64,000 bases of DNA from Herpomyces periplanetae (taxonomy: Eukaryota > Ascomycota > Laboulbeniomycetes > Herpomycetales > Herpomycetaceae). Location of the stretch: contig WMKJ01000041.1 in NCBI GenBank assembly GCA_009733715.1, forward strand, positions 41,126 to 105,125. The letters are read 5' to 3'. The notes beneath the pieces were generated by a model. The model ran no database searches. It saw only the letters and a program-made list of their open reading frames with translations, and had not been told where the DNA came from. Within the stretch, counting starts at the first letter, position 1, and each line of letters begins with the position of its first letter. Of this stretch, positions 56,051 to 64,000 are shown piece after piece. Made by a program: the position numbers and the translations under genes.

Positions 56051-59000
56051 TGGAGGAAATAATATCACCAAACAACATTTGAGTATTTTTTCAGGATAAT
56101 TCATTAGAAAATGATTTTTTCTACACTAACTAGCCATTTCGACCCGTGTCAACTGATTCGTGGATCCCATGTATCAATCCTTAATTACCCATTCTCATGT
56201 TTAATCCAATCAAGAAAATGCCAAAACACTATCTCTAACTTTATACATAATATATTATTGAAGCGAAGTATTATTTCCCACGAAAACGTGTTCTTTGATT
56301 TGTCCATTCCAATGGAACTTACCAATTAAATTATTCTTTCACACGACAATCCTTCTTGTGAAACTATCGTCAACTAAAAGGTTCTAAGATAAAACATACT
56401 TTCCATGCCGAGTGTTGAAGTGGTTATATTTAATCATCTGTCGGCAACTGTTTATCTAGTCAAGTATTAACAAGTTGATAAATGAATGCTAGTACTTCCC
56501 TAGATTCGGGGGATAGATTCTACAGTCTTAACTATATATTTATAAATTTCTTGCATTTTCATCACCTATCACCAACATCTTAAAGTCAACAATGGCTCAA
56601 CAATACGCTTAATCTAAACTATAGACATTGAACACTTTTCTAATAAACCTTGCACTCTTCAACCGTTTTTTCGTCATCGGGTTGTGATTTAGATTGCATT
56701 ATCAACGAATCATATGTTCTTAATTGATAACCCTTTCCAACATTCATCGTTTCTTCAAAAACTCTATCATTTCATGTCATGTCATGCCATGTTATGCCAT
56801 GCCTTTAACGCTCGTTTTTCTCTATTTCTTTAATCACTTGTACAATTTGGCGCCTACTACATCACCCAAACTTGGGCAACCATCTGGCTAGATCAGGCAT
56901 ATTCATTAACCTGCTTGTAAACTCGATTGCCATAAATTGTTAGTCACGGCAATTTCGCTTTGTGCTACTAATTAGTCTAGTGTTTAGTCGACAAATCTTG
57001 AGTAAACCTTTAATTGATTTATCACTAGCTTCATTTATAAATGTATCGGCATACAAGCGTGCGTATGTTTGTTGGTGTCAAAACTCTTCTGTTATCATTT
57101 ACAAAAAAGGTTTTTCAACAATCACAAGAATCTGTGTAATTGACGCTCCATAAGAAATAACTACAAATTAACTGTTTAACCAACAGACTAACTTTAAATC
57201 ATCATGTTCATACAGCTCAACCGTTTAATGCAAAGAAAAAAAAGGTACGTAGTCTCTTCATTCGAAATGTATCTCCTCGAATCAACTTATCACATCGTAA
57301 ACATAATTATCAGTCATGGTAAACTTGAATCATTTAGTTCTGCTACGATTTCTCGCCCACCCTATCATATCAATCACCGATAGACTGGTCAGTTTAGTCA
57401 ACCCAGATAGATTATTTTTACCATTACTCTTATAGTACAGGGTGGTATAGTACGGAATAATATTTACAATTCCGATATTGTTAAATCTTTATATTACCTA
57501 CTGAAGATGCTACTAACCGCTAGTCAGACTGCACGCTCCCTATAACGACTCGCCTGTCCACTTGATAGTACACAAGAATATTTATTGGTATTTCATGTAT
57601 CTGGGATTTAGAATATGCAAGTAAATACATTTTGTTCTGTTCCAACTCAACTCAGCTTTTGGGCTACTGTTATACAAAAATAATTTACTAAATTTCTTCG
57701 CTTTGTTCACCATGTTCGAGGGAGAATGTTTTAATGCATTCTACTTTGAGTAAAGCTCTTCATACCGTTAAATGTTTGATCAAAAACCCTACGCAATAGA
57801 ATCTACCTAATTACACTTGTTAAGCTTTCCTTCGTCTTTTCAGTATTTGATTATGTCAACCAAAATACTAACATGCATGATGCTTCTGATAAGTTTACAC
57901 TATTTGGATAGGTCAACTTGTTATTCAATACCCGTTAATACAGTCCTCACTATTTTCAATAATCTATCCATATCATTCCACTATAACTTTGGTTAACATG
58001 AATCCTGCTATTTATAATTTAAAGAGGTAATGTTCACATGTTAAAAGTAAATATACATCCATCTTTACTCCTCTCCCCGAGCATACGGTTTGAAATATCC
58101 TTCTATATCATTATTAACTGTGGTTGAGTATGCCTTTAATTGAGACTCTTTTAAACTCAAAACCCCCATTCAAATCAATCCCGAACCAACCATATTTCCC
58201 AAGGATTCGTTTTCCATTTTATCATGTAGGCTTACACGTGATAACTTGATGGACTAACTCTCCAATACGGCTTGAAAATGATACGAAGGATGAACGGCAA
58301 CTATTCCTAGCAATGGAATTAACGGAATGCAGACTTACTTTTATTACCGTTTCCGTGCTTTAAGAAACAGGGAATTTACCACCACGGGTAATAAAAAATC
58401 AGTTTATAGTATAGCGTAACAATCCTTCGCAGCATATTTAATTTATCAAGCAAAACTATAAGTAAAGCGCAGTGTAGTGTAGTGCCTTTAGGCAGTGTAG
58501 ATCATCACGCTAAGCTGTCCAGTACATGAAATTATTTTCCTTGTTATGTATACATTATCAGGTTGTGAGTTTACTCAATGAAACTTTCATACTTTTAAAG
58601 TATAGCACGGAGTATGCGCGAGCAGGAGAGTGAAAACAACAACGGTATTGATAGAAGGTTTATATGGCGGTAAAGATTTTTTTTTTTAAGGTAACGTATC
58701 ATGGGTACATGAACGCGAGCTTGACTCTTCTAATGTAAACGGATGTAAGCATGTAAAAGTCACAATATGAGTCTTGAATTATTGGTAAAGTATTTATGAT
58801 TGGATAACCTGACTCGGCATTTTGTTTCTCACTCGATATTAACACTCGAACATTTACCGGTTGATTGGAGTTTACGGCACTCTTACACTGATGCGACTAC
58901 ATGCGTTTATACTAAGCAGGTTAACATGTCCACTAACAGGACAAAGTTATCTGTAAGACAAGGAAGGACCAGGCAAGGTAAATATCCTCATTAACAAGTA

Positions 59001-60376
59001 AATCAAAGAATCGTCGGCCCAATGAATGGGAAAAAAATTCACATTTTTTCATTGCATCAAGTCAATCTAATTACCCATACGCTAAAGCGCGCTACGCTAA
59101 GCGATAGCCTCAAGTCTCATCCATAATTTACATTTGAATGATTAACCAGGGCATAAAAACATTGTTGGAGTTCGTTGGAAGTGATTAACGAATGAACTTC
59201 ACAAACGATGTTATGGATGAAGATGTGGTAAAGTTAAAGCAAACCCACCCTCTTCCCGCTCCATTTCGTACACTGCGGAACGAATAATCGGGGCGCGGTG
59301 ACACGACTGTGTGAGAAAATTATATTTTTCAAAGTGCAATGAAATATCTGGCATTTAAAAAATTATTTTTGTTAATGGTTAAAAGCTAAGGAATATAGTG
59401 TAAATATATTTAAGTAACAATCAAATATTAAAACCAAGCCACGGCTGATCGGCGAATAACTGATCGAGTACATAATGCTGTCTGGGACAGCACTGAATTC
59501 ATATGAGCGCGTATATTATCAATAGTATGAAAAAGGTTTCTAGCGAGTTTCTACACTAATTTCTTTGGACAATTAAGTAGGTTTATATAAAATAACCACT
59601 TGCATGATACTCGTAATTCTCGTATAGGCCAAGTATACTTTCACATTTACATAGGCCACATGGTAAAAAGTTTAAACCAAGCTCAAAGAAATTTCAACAG
59701 TATCGAATGAAAATCATTTTAATGACGAGCATGATGCATACGAGCAACGATGACCATTCAAATATCTCGGGAGGGAAAAGTGCGGGGAATCACTCTTACG
59801 ATGTAGTTCAATAAAGTTTTCTATTCCGGTGTATACCTGAATAAGGAATTTAGTCATAAGACGGCATTTTAGGGTAGAATGCGGGGAGGGTGTGGAGACG
59901 GGATGTATTGGAAGTTGATATGGGACGGGATATCATGGCATGGCATGGAATGAAATGATATAGAACGGGATGAATGGGGATAGTGTGAAATGGTGTGGAC
60001 CCAGACGGGAAGATTGCCTTGCAACACGAAAAGATGCAGCACGACTCAAGAAATACGACTCATGTGGAAATGAAGCAAGGAATACTCGAGTAGACAAATG
60101 GGTGGATATACGAGAGCAAAGAAGGAGAATGAGCATGTAAATGTACATGTGTAATCCAGTTTCACTCTGAGGTAGACCAGCCCAGATAACTTAGAATAGT
60201 ACTGTTTCGATTTGTTTGTGGTTATGGCTATGGATATGATTTTAAATTCGGTAAAATTTATGAAAATAGCTTTACTCGTCGTACATGGAATTTCCCGACC
60301 CCTTTGTTCTCATTTGGAACATGATTTTTCCGGTCGGATACATGAAAGGAATTTTTACTCGACCTCGACTTAGAAG

Positions 60377-60410
60377 TGGAAGCAGAGCGGAAGCGGAAGC
60401 GGAAGCGGGA
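60377..60410. repeat. GGAAGC hexanucleotide run
   Basis: About five imperfect GGAAGC units. Confidence 0.7.
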
Positions 60411-62100
60411 ACACGCACGTAGAGGCTCACGCTCGCACCCACACATGGATTGTGAACATACACACCAGTATTATGCCAGCCAGCGATTTTGTATGCAGTT
60501 CATGCTGATATATAGGACTTTATTAAGGGTAAATCAAGTTTATTCGTTATGGGGTATGGAAGGGAACGGGAAAGGGAAAAAAGTTTTACATGAAAATACG
60601 AAAAATGTCAAACTTCCCGGTTCAACAAAGTAAAACGCCATACGAGTGTTAAACTAAATATGATTATATTCATTACACTAACCTACCTCATCTGCAACAT
60701 TCAACTCTGCGTGAATTCACTCGGCAACGAGAATTATTGTATATTCAACTCGGAAATAATAGATAAACGTACGGAACTGGCAGGCTGGTATGTAGCCAGA
60801 TGTAAAAAATGACGCAATGGATTCACAAACGAGTTAATTCTTGGGACATTGCTTTTCACGCTTAAAAGAGTTAATTCAATTACCAACTGTAGTTTTAATA
60901 TTCTTTTGGATTTGACCTTTCAAGGATAGTATATGCAAATTATTAATTGGATTCAACCTACCCCAGTAGTACTATCGCGGAATTCAGTACGTTATCAGCT
61001 TAGAGTCAAAGATAGAATAAAAGGATGGTAATGATTGACGGGAAGTTTAAAGGTGAGTCGAAAGTTCAATTTTTCACTAGCTTGATCACTGATAGTCGTA
61101 TATATTTGAGACATGATTTGATCTAGTCCAAAAGCAAACCTCACATTCCATTTAATTGATCCAAATGATCACAATATAGCCCTACTCTGATTGGTTAATT
61201 ACAGCAAAATTGTAGCAATCGGTAACAAAGATTTTCACCGTTGCATATATTGCGCCAGCAATACATCAGGCTCATCGGAGTTGAATAGAACATGATCCCA
61301 GTATGTCAACGACATTGTAAATTCTGTATATGTGCGTGGGTAGGCACTCCACTACACTCTATGCCACGCCACGCCACGCCACTTGATGCAATTTACTTCC
61401 CTACAAAGACTAATATATATCCGAGCTAAATGTATACATATGTGTATGCCTATGCGTATTCCCTTATATTTTAAAAATGAAAATAAATGTAGCCGCCCAA
61501 GAAATGCAATGATAACTGGAAAAAACAAAAAGCAAGACGTTTTATCGTTGTGGAAGCCCTTGTGTTCGCACGCTTTACTGTGTTACGAAACTTTTCCAAT
61601 GTAAATCAAAGGTAGTTGGTTATGCGAGTTGGAGGAAAAAGTAATATTAAGGCCAATAGCATGAGAAGACACTTCTCTCGATTCAATCAATTAATAGTGT
61701 GTAAATCCATTAGCATGAACAGATTTTCCCGATACTCTCGGAATGTTATGTTAACTTGATACGAGGGACTAAACTATTGGAATATCACTACATGGTGCTG
61801 TTAAGAGATTAGACCGTTTCGTGAACGAGGACAACGAAAGGAATTTTTTCACATGTTTTGCATTTCATCTACCACAATATGGCTAGGTAGGTCTAAAAGC
61901 TTAACTTGGGAAATATTTCTCTTTTCCGTAAAGGGGATCCCGATCACTCGATGAGAAACCCGCATCCCTCTATTGGATCAACGAAACAAGACATATCATC
62001 GTTGGCTCCACCAACCAAAGAGCCAGTCAAACTTGAAAAGTTTCCTTGTCAAGTTCTACAAATTTATCGGACCAAGGAAAATTGCCTACCCAGACAAGCA

Positions 62101-62195
62101 TGCATACATGTCCGTACGCACGCGCGCACACATACATACACATATACATGCACATGCACATGCACATGCACTTACACATACTCATACTCATACAC
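62101..62195. repeat. Alternating purine-pyrimidine microsatellite
   Basis: CGCACG, ACATAC, ATGCAC and ACTCAT units give near-continuous R-Y alternation, a smaller counterpart of the array at 9355-9540. Confidence 0.8.
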
Positions 62196-62700
62196 TTAGA
62201 CAAAACGTTAAAACTTGGTATTAAGTTAACGTTAGTATATGTACAATTGTTAAGGAAACTCCTCGTTCCCTTGTGCCGGACAGACGGACTATTAATTTCC
62301 GGTAATGTGTAAAATATTTCATCACTAATACCAATTTGTCTAATGAGCTCTGTGATAGCCCGACAGACGGACAAGCGGACTGGACGACGGACTGAGTAGC
62401 CGATAGAATGGATGAATAGGCATAGATTGATGAAGCGTTATAGCGCCTACTTTGCTATCACGTAATTTTTCAAGTACGCCCAAGTCTACAATTAGGCCGA
62501 TATATTTAATACGGGAAATCAAAACTATGCATTCATTGACCCTAAATTTTGTATAACTTGAATATGATATATGTGTGTATCTACATGGGCTTTTCTCTTG
62601 AAATAATTAATATATATCTACATATACATATACACACACATAATACGTATGTTAATATATATATGCAATTAGGCTTTCTATATTACTTCTAATTCGCCCC

Positions 62701-64000
62701 AACTTCTTTCATTACCACCCTTTACTTATTACCATCCCAGTGTACCAAAAGCTTGACATTAGTACCATCGTCCTGTATTCATACCGTTACCATCCCCTCC
62801 CCCGTGTATTCATTACATACACACACAGCACCTTTTGACATCATCATCACCAATTTTGCTTCCATTCCCATTGCCTGTACCAGTAGCAGTAGCAGTACCA
62901 GCACCAATACCCTCCTCTTCGCTGTTATTTTTATCCAAATCTCAAACTCCAGTATTACCTTCACCTCTTCTCCGTAATCCTAAACCCTCTTCAAAACCAC
63001 TCCATACCCCTCCATCCCAACAAAACCCATCCAATCTCACCATCCACCCCCTCCACTCTCCCAAGCTTCCTCCCTATCCACTTGCCTCCTCCCTGTTATC
63101 CTCGCCAAACACATCTCCTTCTCGCTTTTCATACCGTTAGAGTATCCTTACACGGAGTAACCCTGCTCGAATCTCTACTCGTTAATGTTATGTAATATCC
63201 TAGATTATCCTGTCGTTACGCTCTTTTTCGTGTTACTTTATCTCTCATCTTCGACTTAACCAATTACCATTTTTCTAGCTTGTCTCTACCTCTCTTAATT
63301 CGTATCCGCGTAAATTCATCTATACTCTTTCTTTCCCATTTTATTTGTTACTCTTTTCCTTTCCCTCTTCTTCCACTTCATCATACTTTTCCCTCCCTCC
63401 CTCTAGCTCCTTAACTTGCCTACCTTTTCCCCGTGAACTAACTTGACATCATTACTTCCTTTTGTTTATCCATCTATTCGTTCATCTTCATCCTTGTCCT
63501 TCTTCTTTTCTGACTTGCTTACCCCCCTCTTCCCACCGGGATTCTTTGTCGTCTCTTCTTCCACACACTTCCCTCCCTTTCTCTATATCACTACCTTTAG
63601 CTACCTCGAGCTATTCCAAACCGCCCTCATTTTCTACCCTTTAGCTCTCATTTTACCTTACCTTTACTCTTTTCTTCATCCTCTCTTCCTTGTTATACCT
63701 TTTCCTCAATCTTTCCAAATATCAAACTTCCCTTACTTTACCCTTCTAAACTCACACCTTCCCCTCGCCTCACCTCTCTATTTATCGCCACGTTTTCACC
63801 TCCTCTATACTTGACAAATGTTTTATTCCCTTCTCCCAAAAATTCGCCCGGTCACCTCATTTTCGTTTTCATCACTTCTACATTTCCTCCCTTCTCCTTC
63901 ATCTTCTTCCTTTTCCTTCCCTCTTCACCCTTCACCCCCTCTTTTCCCTACTTCCCCCATTCCTTCTTTTTTCTTCCTGTCCCCTTCTAAACCTTTCCCC
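62701..64000 (+). promoter_or_regulatory. Pyrimidine-rich leader of a gene beyond the right edge
   Basis: The + strand becomes strongly C/T-rich, most clearly from 63220 to the end, matching the leaders of PAN2, DBF4 and UBC8. The open frames here are low-complexity Ser/Pro/Leu/Phe sequence. A + strand gene probably starts just past 64000; this is inference from pattern. Confidence 0.4.

Larger units (their letters stand above)
56051..62700. other. Gene-poor, mostly AT-rich region
   Basis: I recognise no protein family, RNA gene or transposon. 56100-58500 is T/C-leaning on +, and 59870-60150 is purine-rich. Small repeats: TCATG/CCATG units at about 56774-56808, GGAAGC hexamers at 60377-60410, CCACG pentamers at 61362-61382. 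A TTACACGTGATAA site lies at 58232-58244. Confidence 0.45.

Overview
The window is nuclear DNA from a fungus. Genes carry short GT-AG introns (mostly 67-135 nt) with CTAAC-like branch sites, and products include a nuclear-encoded PanB, a CRH-family cell-wall protein, a Mec1/Rad3 kinase, a fungal allosteric 6-phosphofructokinase and a fungal DUF2433-type protein. The lineage cannot be fixed from the sequence; I would guess an ascomycete or another early-branching filamentous fungus. I recognise no rRNA, tRNA, CRISPR array or intact transposon.

Layout. 1-8204: PAN2 and ICP55, both on +. 8205-11853: no gene; dinucleotide-rich repeats, then a pyrimidine-rich DBF4 leader. 11854-16597: DBF4 (+), a small ATG12 (+), and panB (-) converging on ATG12. 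16598-24266: a divergent pyrimidine-rich zone, the seven-exon UBC8 (+), then a large DUF2433/RRM-like protein (+). 24839-34470: a CRH-family protein with a lost active site and the 2467-residue ATR/Mec1 kinase, both on -. 34739-37839: TAD2 (+), COX16 (-), MED17 (-). 39110-40570: ETR1 (+). 41841-46007: a very Ser-rich protein (-). 50320-53030: 6-phosphofructokinase (-). 53031-64000: about 11 kb with no recognisable gene; its last 1.3 kb look like the leader of a + strand gene beyond the edge.

The genes are mostly single-copy housekeeping functions and do not form a pathway cluster. Two touch DNA replication and checkpoint (DBF4, MEC1), two RNA metabolism (PAN2, TAD2), three mitochondria (ICP55, COX16, ETR1), plus autophagy, gluconeogenic protein turnover, glycolysis, pantothenate synthesis and transcription.

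Most unusual observations: kilobase-scale strand asymmetry (pyrimidine-rich sense strand at gene 5' ends, switching to purine-rich); an 8-nt microexon in UBC8; a CRH glycosidase homologue lacking all three catalytic residues; an isolated His/Gly-rich open frame at 48580-48810; and a GC-rich intron in ICP55 at a purine-to-pyrimidine switch. I found no convincing undescribed multi-gene system.
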